A stretch of DNA of 14,139 bases from an uncultured Lachnospiraceae bacterium (GCA_937877165.1 CALEFO010000094.1:1-14139); one strand, 5' to 3'. Positions 1 to 7,557 are shown, numbered from the stretch's first letter. Notes: generated by a model not told the origin, from the sequence alone. Translations and numbers: made by a program.

Positions 1-753
1 CCGGTATCATGGATGACATTGTCTGCATTTAAAACAGAGAAAGAAATTATTTCCTGGCCTCCGACCTTCTGGCCTCTTCAGTGGACACTGCAGAATTTTG
101 CGGATGTACAGGCACGAATTGACATCGTCCGCTACATCATGAATTCTGCTATCTATGCGGGCGTGACCACAGCTTTGGCGGTTGTCGTGAATGGCATGGC
201 CGGTTACGGATATTCGCATTTTGAATTTAAGGGAAAAACGGGATGTTTTCTTCTGACCCTGGCAACGATGATGGTGCCGTTTCAGGTCATCATGGTTCCG
301 CTGTTCCTGATTGTATTCAAAATGCACATGTATAACACATATTTCGGACTGATTATTCCGAGAATTGCGGTTGCCGGATCTATTTTCATGATGAGGGCCG
401 CCTTTGACGGAGTTCCGAAGGAGTATGCGGAGGCTGCACGGATTGACGGCTTATCGGAAATGGGAATTTTCTGGAGAATCATGCTTCCGCAGGTAAAGCC
501 TGCGATGATTACACTGGTGGTTCTCAGTGTAAACGGTTCCTGGAATGATTTGTTGTGGCCCATGATCATTGCCAGTGGAACCAATATGAGAACGTTGGCG
601 AACGGTCTCGCCCTGTTCGTCGGGCAGAATACAATTGAATACGGCGCAGCCTTTGCTGGTGCCTTCATTTCACTGGTTCCGATGTTTATTCTGTATCTGT
701 TCGGACAGAAATACTTTGTGGAAGGAATGTCGGCCGGCGGTCTGAAGGGGTGA
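1..753 (+). CDS. ABC sugar transporter permease, MalG/CUT1 type (5' partial)
   Basis: Inner-membrane permease subunit of a carbohydrate ABC importer of the CUT1 (MalG-like) group. The open frame runs in from the left edge: the first codons read PVSWMTLSAFKTEKEI, which matches the end of the first membrane segment and the SFK-type loop that follows it in MalG proteins. The true start therefore lies upstream, and the internal ATG at 13 is not the start. Several hydrophobic segments follow. The EAA loop that docks the ATPase is clear at about residues 141-168 of the visible frame (EYAEAARIDG, then LPQVKPA). The C-terminus GMSAGGLKG is typical of the family. The stop lies 29 bases before the GH51 gene. 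A partner permease and a substrate-binding protein are expected upstream but are outside the window. Substrate is inferred, from the neighbours only, to be arabino-oligosaccharides. Confidence 0.93.
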   Translation, partial: PVSWMTLSAFKTEKEIISWPPTFWPLQWTLQNFADVQARIDIVRYIMNSAIYAGVTTALAVVVNGMAGYGYSHFEFKGKTGCFLLTLATMMVPFQVIMVPLFLIVFKMHMYNTYFGLIIPRIAVAGSIFMMRAAFDGVPKEYAEAARIDGLSEMGIFWRIMLPQVKPAMITLVVLSVNGSWNDLLWPMIIASGTNMRTLANGLALFVGQNTIEYGAAFAGAFISLVPMFILYLFGQKYFVEGMSAGGLKG

Positions 754-782
754 TTTCAGCAGGGAAATTCGGAGTGCGCTGA

Positions 783-2327
783 ATGGTTACACAATATATA
801 GAAAACTGCTGCAGACAAATGCGGGAAGAACAATGGGTTTGCAATATGGAAACGAAAATTATTATCAATAAACATTATCAGATTGGAGCAGTCAGTCCGT
901 TCCTGTATGGCTCATTTGCAGAACATATGGGACGGGTGGTATACAGCGGAATCTATGAGCCGGATCATTCCAAGGCTGATGAGGATGGCTTTCGGACGGA
1001 TGTTCTCAAGAGCGTGAAGAATATGGGGATTCGTCTGGTCCGGTACCCAGGGGGAAATTTTGTCTCTGGGTATCACTGGGAAGATGGAGTTGGACCGCGC
1101 AAGGACAGACCACGCAAGGTAGAGCTTGCGTGGAAATCTATCGAAACCAATGAATTTGGAACGGATGAATTTATGAAATGGTGCCGAAAGGCGGGCGTGG
1201 AGCCTATGCTGTGTGTGAATCTCGGGACAAGGGGCATGGAGGATGCACTGCATTATCTGGAGTATTGTAATTTTCCTGGTGGTACCTACTGGAGTGATTT
1301 AAGAATCCGGAATGGTCACAAGGAACCCTACGGAGTGAAATACTGGTGTCTTGGAAATGAGATGGATGGCCCATGGCAGATTGGTCATAAGGAAGCAAAA
1401 GAATATGGGAGAATTGCGGCAGAGACCGGAAAGGCGATGAAGGCGCTGGATCCGTCGATCTGCCTGGTCGCCAGTGGAAGTTCCCTGTCTTCCATGCCGA
1501 CATTTCCGGAATGGGATCTCACGGTTCTGGAAGAGGCCTATGAAGTGATTGATTATCTGTCTCTCCATCAGTATTACGGAGGACAGGAGAAGGGAACGAA
1601 AGCGTTCCTTTCGCAGTCAGAGGACATGGAACACTACATTGAGACGATACGGTCTGCTGTCCGGCTGGTGAAGGCGAGAAAACGGTCGGATCATGAGGTG
1701 AAGCTCGCCATGGATGAATGGGGGGTCTGGTCCAGACCGAGCAATTCGGTTAACGAAGAATTGAAAGATACACCGTGGCAGGTGGCTCCTGCGATCAGTG
1801 AGCAGATTTATACACTGGAGGATGCGTTGCTGTTTGCAAGCATGATGATGGTGATGCTGCGGAATGCGGATTCCCTGAAAATTGCCTGCCAGGCACTGAT
1901 TGCGAATATCAGCTCCTGCATTATGACTGAGCGCGGAGGCGAAAGCTGGCTGCAAACAACGTATTATCCGTTTTATTACATTTCAAATGAAACACGAGGC
2001 GGCGTGTCCCTCAAAACAGTGGAGGAAGAGGAAAAGAGTGCGGATATTGATCATGCTGTGGTCTGGAATGAGGACAAACGTCAGCTGTCGGTATTTCTGG
2101 TAAACCGGGAAGAAAAAGCTACTGCTTTCCTGCAGTTGGAGGATTTCAACAAGATCAAGAAAGCAGATTCTATTGTACTGACAGCGAACGATCCGCAGAC
2201 AACGAATCGGGAGAATCATCAGGCGGTAATCCCGGTGGAAACAGTTAATTTTACGGTGACCGGTGATAGAATTTATGTGGAATTGCCGCCGCTCTCGTTT
2301 GATGTCCTTCGAATTATCACGGGCTGA
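783..2327 (+). CDS. GH51 alpha-L-arabinofuranosidase
   Basis: Retaining exo-enzyme that removes terminal alpha-L-arabinofuranosyl groups from arabinan or arabinoxylan oligosaccharides. The protein has 514 residues: a (beta/alpha)8 barrel followed by a C-terminal beta domain from about residue 395. Family motifs are intact: LYGSFAEHMGRVVYSGIYEP near the N-terminus, RYPGGNFVSGYHWEDGVGP, the acid/base Glu193 in GNEMDG and the nucleophile Glu312 in MDEWGVW. The 119-residue spacing between the two glutamates suits GH51. No signal peptide is present, so the enzyme should be cytoplasmic and act on imported oligosaccharides. Start choice is uncertain. ATG 783 has GGAG eight bases upstream, but the family N-terminus begins at the ATG at 846 (METKIIINKHYQIG), which would give 493 residues. 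It follows the permease by 29 bases and is probably in the same operon. Confidence 0.95.
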   Translation: MVTQYIENCCRQMREEQWVCNMETKIIINKHYQIGAVSPFLYGSFAEHMGRVVYSGIYEPDHSKADEDGFRTDVLKSVKNMGIRLVRYPGGNFVSGYHWEDGVGPRKDRPRKVELAWKSIETNEFGTDEFMKWCRKAGVEPMLCVNLGTRGMEDALHYLEYCNFPGGTYWSDLRIRNGHKEPYGVKYWCLGNEMDGPWQIGHKEAKEYGRIAAETGKAMKALDPSICLVASGSSLSSMPTFPEWDLTVLEEAYEVIDYLSLHQYYGGQEKGTKAFLSQSEDMEHYIETIRSAVRLVKARKRSDHEVKLAMDEWGVWSRPSNSVNEELKDTPWQVAPAISEQIYTLEDALLFASMMMVMLRNADSLKIACQALIANISSCIMTERGGESWLQTTYYPFYYISNETRGGVSLKTVEEEEKSADIDHAVVWNEDKRQLSVFLVNREEKATAFLQLEDFNKIKKADSIVLTANDPQTTNRENHQAVIPVETVNFTVTGDRIYVELPPLSFDVLRIITG

Positions 2328-2336
2328 AAGAATCCA

Positions 2337-2345
2337 TGATATACT
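2337..2345 (+). promoter_or_regulatory. Possible internal promoter of the LacI-type gene (extended -10)
   Basis: TGA-TATACT at 2337-2345 fits an extended -10 (TGN followed by a 5/6 TATAAT match). The -35 region is poor: TTATCA at 2314-2319 matches at 4/6 but with a 20-base spacer. A start near 2352 would leave a leader of about 15 bases that still includes the GGGGGA ribosome binding site at 2355-2360. It would let the regulator and the GH43 gene be made without the upstream operon. This is motif evidence only. Confidence 0.35.
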
Positions 2346-2366
2346 GAAAGACATGGGGGAAAACCA

Positions 2367-3353
2367 ATGTCCATTACAGTAAATCAGATTGCCAGTCAGT
2401 GCGGTGTGTCGAGAACGACGGTATTGCGTGCGCTGAATGGCGGAAGTGTGCGAAAAGAAACCAGGGACCGGATCCTTGCTGTGGCAGAAGAAAACCACTA
2501 TCGGCCCAATCTTCTTGCACGCAGCCTGAACCATGGCAGGACGATGTCCCTTGGTGTAGTTACCATTAATGTAGAAAACCTTTTCTTCGTGCAGTCACTG
2601 AATGTGATCCATAAAACGGCGGATAGAAAGGGCTTTTTTACCAGCATTGTAGTGTGTGATGAAAGCCGGGAAATGGAACAACAGCTGATTCAGGGACTTG
2701 CGGACCGGCAGGTGGATGGAATTCTGATCAGTCCGATCAGCAAAGGGCGGGAGTTTGAACAGTTTCTCCTTTCTCTTCACATTCCTGTCGTATGCATGGG
2801 AAACCAGGTCGCGGAGTCTATCACTACGGTTCGCGTGGATGAGCAGAAGGCTGCAGAAGATGCTTTCCGGCTGATTGCTTCGAAGGGGTATCAGCGGATT
2901 ATCTTTGTCTGCCCTCCTCTGGAACTTGAAAAGAAGGAGAATATTTTCTCTCATAAACAACGTCTGAAGGGTGTCCAGAAAGCCAGTGCAGGCTATCCGG
3001 AAATTGATACAGAAATCATTGGAAACGGTTCCTATCTGGAAAAAGCAGCGGAGCTGATTGAAAAACAAAAAGGAAAAACGGCATTCCTTTGCTCTGGAGA
3101 CACGTATGCCCTTAATTTGCTCCGATGGGCCCAGCAGAACGGAAAGAGTGTTCCGGGAGATTTCGGCCTGATGGGATTTGATGATATCAGCATTCTGGAT
3201 TATGTGACTCCGAAGCTGACAACGGTATCCACCAATCTGGAGGGCGTGGCGAGTTCGGCAGTCAATGAACTGATTGAACAGATTGATTCAGAAAGCTATA
3301 CACCGAAAACCATTCTGCTGAATTATAAAATTCTGGACAGAGAAACATTATGA
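2367..3353 (+). CDS. LacI/GalR-family transcriptional regulator
   Basis: DNA-binding regulator of 328 residues, normal for LacI/GalR proteins. The N-terminal helix-turn-helix (about residues 4-24, VNQIASQCGVSRTTVLRALNG) is followed by the hinge-helix region YRPNLLARSLNHGRT (about 45-59), including the Leu54 equivalent that wedges into the minor groove in this family. From about residue 61 comes the periplasmic-binding-protein-like effector domain, with VDEQKAA (157-163), KQRLKGV (197-203), GFDDI (270-274) and PKLTTV (282-287). The start is fixed by GGGGGA six bases upstream. The gene is between two arabinofuranosidase genes and its stop overlaps the GH43 start, so it is probably the local repressor that responds to arabinose or an arabino-oligosaccharide. 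I saw no operator in the window; its main target may lie upstream of the transporter genes. Confidence 0.93.
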   Translation: MSITVNQIASQCGVSRTTVLRALNGGSVRKETRDRILAVAEENHYRPNLLARSLNHGRTMSLGVVTINVENLFFVQSLNVIHKTADRKGFFTSIVVCDESREMEQQLIQGLADRQVDGILISPISKGREFEQFLLSLHIPVVCMGNQVAESITTVRVDEQKAAEDAFRLIASKGYQRIIFVCPPLELEKKENIFSHKQRLKGVQKASAGYPEIDTEIIGNGSYLEKAAELIEKQKGKTAFLCSGDTYALNLLRWAQQNGKSVPGDFGLMGFDDISILDYVTPKLTTVSTNLEGVASSAVNELIEQIDSESYTPKTILLNYKILDRETL

Positions 3354-4336
3354 ATCGGCGGCAATGCCGGAGAGGAACGGACAATCACATGATGGAAAAA
3401 GAAGTCAACTATACTCCCTGGATTGAACAGAGGGCGGATCCGTATGTAACCTGCGAGCACGGCGGGAAATATTATTTCACGGCATCGGTTCCTTCCTATG
3501 ACCGTGTGGTTCTTCGCTGCGCGGATCATCTGGAGGATCTGGCGGATGCGGAAGAGAAAACGGTCTGGACGAAGCATGAATCCGGAGATCTGAGCTTCAA
3601 CATCTGGGCACCGGAGATTCATTATCTGTTCGGCGGCTGGTACATTTACTTCGCCGGCAGTGACAAGGATGACATCTGGAAGCTTCGGCCTTATGTGCTG
3701 AAGTGTGAAGGAGAGGATCCGATGCGGGATCCCTGGGTAGAACTCGGCAAGATGAAGCGGTCGGAGGACGATCCGTTTTCGTTTGAAGCCTTTTCTCTGG
3801 ACGCAACGGTCTTCGAGGATGCCGGGCAGTGGTACTACGTCTGGGCGGAGAAGGTCGGCGTCGGCAGGCAGATTTCCAATTTGTACATTGCGCGGATGAA
3901 GAGCGCGAACGAGCTTGCAACTGCGCAGGTCCTTCTGACTACACCGGATTATGACTGGGAACGGCACGGGTTCTGGGTCAACGAGGGACCCGGCGTTCTG
4001 AAGCATGACGGAAAGCTGTTCATGACCTTCAGCGCCAGCGATACGAGCCCGGCTTACTGTGTGGGGCTTCTGATCGCGCAGCAGGGTGCCGATCTTCTGG
4101 ATCCGAGATCCTGGGAGAAGCTTCGCGATCCGGTCATGAAGAGCGACAAGGAGCATGGCCTGTACGGACCCGGCCACAACTCCTTCACAAAGGATGAAGA
4201 GGGAAAAGATGTCATTGTCTATCATGCGCGGACAACGGACAAGCTGATCTGTGAGAATCCGTTGTACGATCCGAACCGCCACACGATGAAGCGTGTGGTG
4301 GAATGGGATGGAAACGGCATGCCGGTCTTCCAGTAA
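3350..4336 (+). CDS. GH43 glycosidase, exo-arabinofuranosidase-like (subfamily 26 type)
   Basis: Five-bladed beta-propeller glycosidase of family GH43, 328 residues and cytoplasmic by lack of a signal peptide. The three GH43 carboxylates are visible: general base Asp30 in QRADPYV, pKa-modulating Asp151 in LDATVFED and general acid Glu212 in WVNEGPGVL. His276 in GPGHNSF is the residue that coordinates the central ion in many members. The sequence style (FNIWAPEIHYL, DWERHGFWVNEGPG, YGPGHNSF, single domain) resembles exo-alpha-1,5-L-arabinofuranosidases of subfamily 26; this placement is from memory of the family. The ATG at 3350 overlaps the regulator's TGA as ATGA. A start at 3389 or 3392 would trim a basic stretch (NRRQCRRG) that the fold does not need and is a fair alternative. 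It probably completes arabinan-oligosaccharide breakdown with the GH51 enzyme. Confidence 0.9.
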   Translation: MNRRQCRRGTDNHMMEKEVNYTPWIEQRADPYVTCEHGGKYYFTASVPSYDRVVLRCADHLEDLADAEEKTVWTKHESGDLSFNIWAPEIHYLFGGWYIYFAGSDKDDIWKLRPYVLKCEGEDPMRDPWVELGKMKRSEDDPFSFEAFSLDATVFEDAGQWYYVWAEKVGVGRQISNLYIARMKSANELATAQVLLTTPDYDWERHGFWVNEGPGVLKHDGKLFMTFSASDTSPAYCVGLLIAQQGADLLDPRSWEKLRDPVMKSDKEHGLYGPGHNSFTKDEEGKDVIVYHARTTDKLICENPLYDPNRHTMKRVVEWDGNGMPVFQ

Positions 4337-4353
4337 GAAAATAGTGCTTTTAC

Positions 4354-4402
4354 AGTGGCGGAGTCTTTCGGACAGGAAGGGCTCCGCTATTTCCTTCCTC
4401 AA
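4354..4402 (+). terminator. Intrinsic terminator closing the arabinoside operon
   Basis: A near-continuous hairpin of about 16 pairs begins 17 bases after the GH43 stop. The core is GCGGAG (4358-4363) pairing with CTCCGC (4382-4387), with CTTTC (4365-4369) pairing with GAAGG (4376-4380) above it and a 6-base loop. A pyrimidine tail TATTTCCTTCCT follows (from 4388). The tail is interrupted by C residues, so termination may be incomplete, but the position and stem strength fit the end of the unit. Confidence 0.72.
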
Positions 4403-4459
4403 GGGGGATTGCGGGCGGCTGGATCCGGAATGCCGGATAGCGGGCAATTGGCTGCTTTA

Positions 4460-4488
4460 TTGCAAAGCCTCAGTCAGACCGATATAAT
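4460..4488 (+). promoter_or_regulatory. Sigma-A type promoter of the vanW-like operon
   Basis: TTGCAA (4460-4465, 4/6 match to TTGACA), a 17-base spacer and a perfect TATAAT (4483-4488). It is just downstream of the preceding terminator and upstream of the VanW-like gene. The predicted start is near 4495, leaving a leader of about 147 bases. This is the best promoter match in the window. Confidence 0.75.
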
Positions 4489-4641
4489 TAAGGTTCGTAC
4501 ATAAACTTAAGAAAACAAGTCTTTCCGAAGGCATGTTGGGAGCCTGCCGCCAAGACAGTCTGCAGAAGAAACGTGCGAAGAGAAGTACTGGGGGCTTGCA
4601 GAACGGGAAGGCCGCAGATAGCGGCATGGGAATGCGGGAGT
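4489..4641 (+). promoter_or_regulatory. Leader region upstream of the vanW-like gene
   Basis: No gene is supported here. An in-frame GTG at 4573 could add 23 arginine-containing residues to the VanW-like protein but lacks a convincing ribosome binding site. The leader holds a nested inverted repeat, GTCTT (4519-4523) with AAGAC (4552-4556) enclosing AGGC (4529-4532) with GCCT (4542-4545). A small hairpin, GCCGC/GCGGC (4611-4615/4621-4625), stands right before the GGGAA at 4628-4632 that is the likely ribosome binding site. I do not recognise a known riboswitch class. Confidence 0.35.
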
Positions 4642-6522
4642 ATGTCGAACAAAAAGAATCAGAAAAAGCATAAGAAAATAAACCGGCAGAAAAAAAGACA
4701 AATTGCAGCAGCGGTGATTGCGATCATTCTGGCAGTTGCTATGATCGTGCCTCTTCTTGTTGTGACGGTATCTGCGGCAGAGGTCGGGACGACAGAGGCT
4801 GGAACAGCAGAAGCCGGGACGACAGAAGCTGGAACGGCAGAGGACGGAGCGACGGAAGGGCAGACGGAGACGACGGATGATGCTGTGAGAAATGGGATTA
4901 CTCTGAATGGAGTAGATTTGTCGGGAAAGAGCCGGGAAGAGGTGCAGCAGACTGCAGACGATATTCTGGCGAAGCTGAAGAATGCGGTGATCACACTCCA
5001 TGGGAATACGGATGATGAGAATGTGACCGTCAGTGCAGGAAATCTCGGCCTGTCCTGGAGCAATGAGGATGTGGTGGACACGATCGTGAACTACGGCCAT
5101 GCTGCCAACATCATTGCGCGCTATAAGCAGGAAAAGGATCTGGAGCAGAACGGGGCTGCGTTTGCGGTTGAAGTGGATTTTAATCAGGATCAGATCCGGA
5201 CCTTCGTGGAGAACAACTGCACGGTCTGGGATGTGGCGGCGACGGATGCATCCATGACCCGCGCGAACGGCGGCTTCCAGTATACGGAGGGAAGCGAAGG
5301 CGTGAGCGTGAATCTGGACAGCTCCGTACAGCAGATTTATCAGTATCTGACTACGCAGTGGGACGGAAATGACGCGACCGTCAATCTGGATATGGAGGTC
5401 ACGGAGCCCTCGACGACGGTGGAGGACCTGCAGAAGCTGACCTCGGTTTTGGGAACCTTTACGACGTATTATTCCACTTCCAATGCGGCCCGGGCGAAGA
5501 ATATCAGCAATGCGTGCGGCATGATCAACGGAATGTCTCTGGCACCGGGCGAGACGTTTTCCATGCTGAAGACCATTACTCCTTTTACAGAGGAGAACGG
5601 CTATCAGCTTGCGGGCTCCTATTCCGGCGATGAGGTGGTGGAGAGCTTCGGCGGAGGAATCTGCCAGGTATCGACGACGCTGTACAATGCGGTGATCCGG
5701 GCGGAGCTCCAGGTGAACGAGCGTTACAATCACTCCATGATTGTGACCTATGTGGATCCATCCGCGGATGCGGCGATTGCGGAGTCGTCCGGAATGGACT
5801 TCCGCTTTACGAACAATCTGGACAGTCCGGTTTACATCGAGGGCTATACCTATAACGGCTCCATTACCTTTACCATTTACGGCGTGGAGACAAGACCGGC
5901 CAACCGAAAGGTTTCGTTCGTCAGCGAGACGCTTTCGGAGACACCCTCTGAAGGGACCAAGATCAAGGAGGACCCTTCACAGCCGGTGGGAAGCGTTCAG
6001 ACAACGGCGGGCCATACCGGCTATACGGCAAGGCTCTGGAAGGTCGTGACGGTAGACGGCGTGGAGAAGAGCCGCGATGTGTTCAACAACAGTACCTACA
6101 ATATGACTCCCACCTATGTGAAGGTCGGAACCGCGGGCAATATGACGCAGGAGCTGAAGGATGCCATCGCTTCGCAGGATGTGGATGCCATCAAGAAGGC
6201 TGCGGCAGATGCGGCAGCCGGCGTGGATACCTCGAAAAGTGATGACTTAACACAGAAGGCGCAGGAAGCGGCAGACGCAGCCTATGCGGATGCATTGGCA
6301 CAGGGACTGGATACGACGACGGCGATGCAGAAGGCGCAGGAAGCAGCCAATGCCGTCGTGTCCGGAAACGCAGGAACATCTTCTACAGATGCTTCTGCTG
6401 CAGGAGCCGGAGCATCTGGGACCGAAGAGAGCACAGATGCCGGAAGCTCTTCCGACGGCACGGCAGGAGCAGGAAGCGGCGATGCGGCGGGCAGTGCAGA
6501 TGCGGCCGGAGGGGCACAGTGA
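4642..6522 (+). CDS. Membrane-anchored VanW-like protein with PG-binding and G5 domains
   Basis: Surface protein of 626 residues from the ATG at 4642, chosen because a lysine-rich cytoplasmic tail (MSNKKNQKKHKK) then precedes one hydrophobic segment (about 21-45). That segment is either an anchor or a signal peptide with possible cleavage after VSA. A five-residue repeat follows (GTTEA/GTAEA, about 49-73). Next is a region like the putative peptidoglycan-binding domain that often precedes VanW (about 84-255), then the VanW domain (about 265-415) with its signature FGGGICQVSTTLYNA (336-350). A G5-like beta module comes after (about 420-496; GSVQTTAGHTGYTARLWKVVTVDG). The C-terminal tail (about 515-626) is Ala/Gly/Ser-rich and probably disordered. 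The biochemical role of VanW is not established; the domains point to the cell wall. GGGAA at 4628-4632 is the likely ribosome binding site. Its stop overlaps the next gene. Confidence 0.88.
   Translation: MSNKKNQKKHKKINRQKKRQIAAAVIAIILAVAMIVPLLVVTVSAAEVGTTEAGTAEAGTTEAGTAEDGATEGQTETTDDAVRNGITLNGVDLSGKSREEVQQTADDILAKLKNAVITLHGNTDDENVTVSAGNLGLSWSNEDVVDTIVNYGHAANIIARYKQEKDLEQNGAAFAVEVDFNQDQIRTFVENNCTVWDVAATDASMTRANGGFQYTEGSEGVSVNLDSSVQQIYQYLTTQWDGNDATVNLDMEVTEPSTTVEDLQKLTSVLGTFTTYYSTSNAARAKNISNACGMINGMSLAPGETFSMLKTITPFTEENGYQLAGSYSGDEVVESFGGGICQVSTTLYNAVIRAELQVNERYNHSMIVTYVDPSADAAIAESSGMDFRFTNNLDSPVYIEGYTYNGSITFTIYGVETRPANRKVSFVSETLSETPSEGTKIKEDPSQPVGSVQTTAGHTGYTARLWKVVTVDGVEKSRDVFNNSTYNMTPTYVKVGTAGNMTQELKDAIASQDVDAIKKAAADAAAGVDTSKSDDLTQKAQEAADAAYADALAQGLDTTTAMQKAQEAANAVVSGNAGTSSTDASAAGAGASGTEESTDAGSSSDGTAGAGSGDAAGSADAAGGAQ
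4786..4860 (+). repeat. 15-base tandem repeat coding for GTTEA/GTAEA units
   Basis: Five 15-base units, most clearly seen as two 30-base copies (4786-4815 and 4816-4845) plus a more divergent unit (4846-4860). They encode GTTEA, GTAEA, GTTEA, GTAED and GATEG. The repeat is in frame, so gain or loss of units changes only the length of the Thr/Glu-rich linker just outside the membrane segment of the VanW-like protein. Confidence 0.85.
6253..6344 (+). repeat. 17-base direct repeat in the Ala-rich C-terminal tail
   Basis: CAGAAGGCGCAGGAAGC occurs at 6253-6269 and again at 6328-6344, 75 bases (25 codons) apart. Each copy encodes QKAQEA at the start of an Ala-rich helical-looking stretch. It looks like an internal duplication in the tail of the VanW-like protein. 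Confidence 0.7.
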
Positions 6523-7526
6523 TTCTTCGAAACGGCGCGATTGACGATAACGTAGATGAGCGGTCTGTCCGGAAAAGGCTGCAGGGGGTTATGGTTCCCG
6601 CAGGGAAGCTGCGCCCTTCTCTTTCCGGGAGTCCAGCTTCCTTCCGGACGGCACAGATGGGCTTTCTGTCTGTTGTGAATGCGGTGAATGATCTTGCGGC
6701 GGAGGGAATTCGCCCGGAAGAAATCCGGGTGACGATTCTCCTTCCGGAGAAAAGTGAGGAGAGCCTTCTTCGCAGCATCGTGGATGAAATCCGTGAGGCG
6801 GCAGAGACGGCGAGTGTTCTGGTTTCGGCCTGCCATGCAGAGACGAACAGTGCAGTAGTCAGACCGGTGGTTTTTACACAGGCACAGGGAAAAACATCTT
6901 TCTACCCCGCGAAGGCGGTTTTGCCGAATGCGCAAGTCTCGGGAGTGGAAGAGACGGAATCGGAGCAAAGGCAGATTTCTGATCCGCCCGGCGGGCGTGA
7001 GATCCTGATGCTCGGGCGAGCCGGACTGGAAGGAACCTTTCTTCTTGCCGCAGAGAAGCGCGTAGAGCTGGAGATGAGGTTTCCTCTCCGGATGCTGGAG
7101 CGGGCTGCGGCGATGAAGGAGTTTCTCCTCATGACACCTGCCGTGGAGGCATTGGGAGAGATTGGAATCCGCCCGGCGTACCTGGTAAATGGAGCAGGAG
7201 GCGGAGCTTTCACGGCGCTCTGGGAGCTTTCGAAGGAGAGTGGCTGTGGGATTACGGTGGAGCTTCCTGAGATTCCGCTGCTTCAGGAGACGATTGAAAT
7301 CACAGATTATTATGGAATCAATCCGTATCAGATGTGTTCCGCCGGCTGCATGCTGGCGGTAGTGGAGGATGCGGAGAACGCATCGGCGCTTCTTGCGGAG
7401 CATGGGATCTACTCGAAGCCGGTCGGCAGACTGACCGAGGGAAGGGACAAGATTCTGTTGAACGGGGAAGAGAGACAGAATCTGAACCGCCCGGATGCGG
7501 ACGCGCTGCTGCCGCTTTTGGGGTAA
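6519..7526 (+). CDS. AIR-synthase (PurM/HypE-like) family protein with eroded nucleotide-site motifs
   Basis: Protein of 335 residues in the superfamily of PurM, ThiL, SelD and HypE. The N-terminal AIRS domain is recognisable from VNDLAAEGIRPEEIRVTILLP (56-76) to RPVVFTQAQG (115-124). The C-terminal domain is recognisable at GREILMLGRAGLEGT (159-173), ALWELSKESGCGI (233-245) and INPYQMCSAGCMLAV (267-281). Motifs that bind or position ATP in relatives are missing or changed. There is no GxGxDxA segment or STDP strand before VNDLA, GHTE reads CHAE (105-108), and HDVTEGG reads VNGAGGG (223-229). An intact kinase-like activity is doubtful. The start is GTG, overlapping the VanW-like stop as GTGA, with GGAGGGG four bases upstream (6508-6514). 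Relatives are often labelled hydrogenase maturation factor, but no hydrogenase gene is in view. Confidence 0.8.
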   Translation: MILRNGAIDDNVDERSVRKRLQGVMVPAGKLRPSLSGSPASFRTAQMGFLSVVNAVNDLAAEGIRPEEIRVTILLPEKSEESLLRSIVDEIREAAETASVLVSACHAETNSAVVRPVVFTQAQGKTSFYPAKAVLPNAQVSGVEETESEQRQISDPPGGREILMLGRAGLEGTFLLAAEKRVELEMRFPLRMLERAAAMKEFLLMTPAVEALGEIGIRPAYLVNGAGGGAFTALWELSKESGCGITVELPEIPLLQETIEITDYYGINPYQMCSAGCMLAVVEDAENASALLAEHGIYSKPVGRLTEGRDKILLNGEERQNLNRPDADALLPLLG

Positions 7527-7557
7527 GCGGTCTTTTACAGGAAGGATAGAACAAGGC

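Noticed and set aside
3323..4447. 374-codon open frame on the minus strand opposite the GH43 gene
   Set aside because: Arg/Ile/His-rich composition without a recognisable domain. It mirrors the codon pattern of the GH43 gene, which has all its catalytic residues, and lacks a promoter or ribosome binding site.
4573..4641. GTG at 4573 as the start of the VanW-like protein
   Set aside because: It would place an unrelated Arg-containing stretch before the Lys-rich tail that normally begins such proteins, and only a weak AGAAGAAA precedes it.
4507..5733. 408-codon open frame on the minus strand opposite the VanW-like gene
   Set aside because: Its content is a codon-bias shadow, including a CRSSFCRPGFC-like run that is only the reverse reading of the GTTEA tandem repeat.
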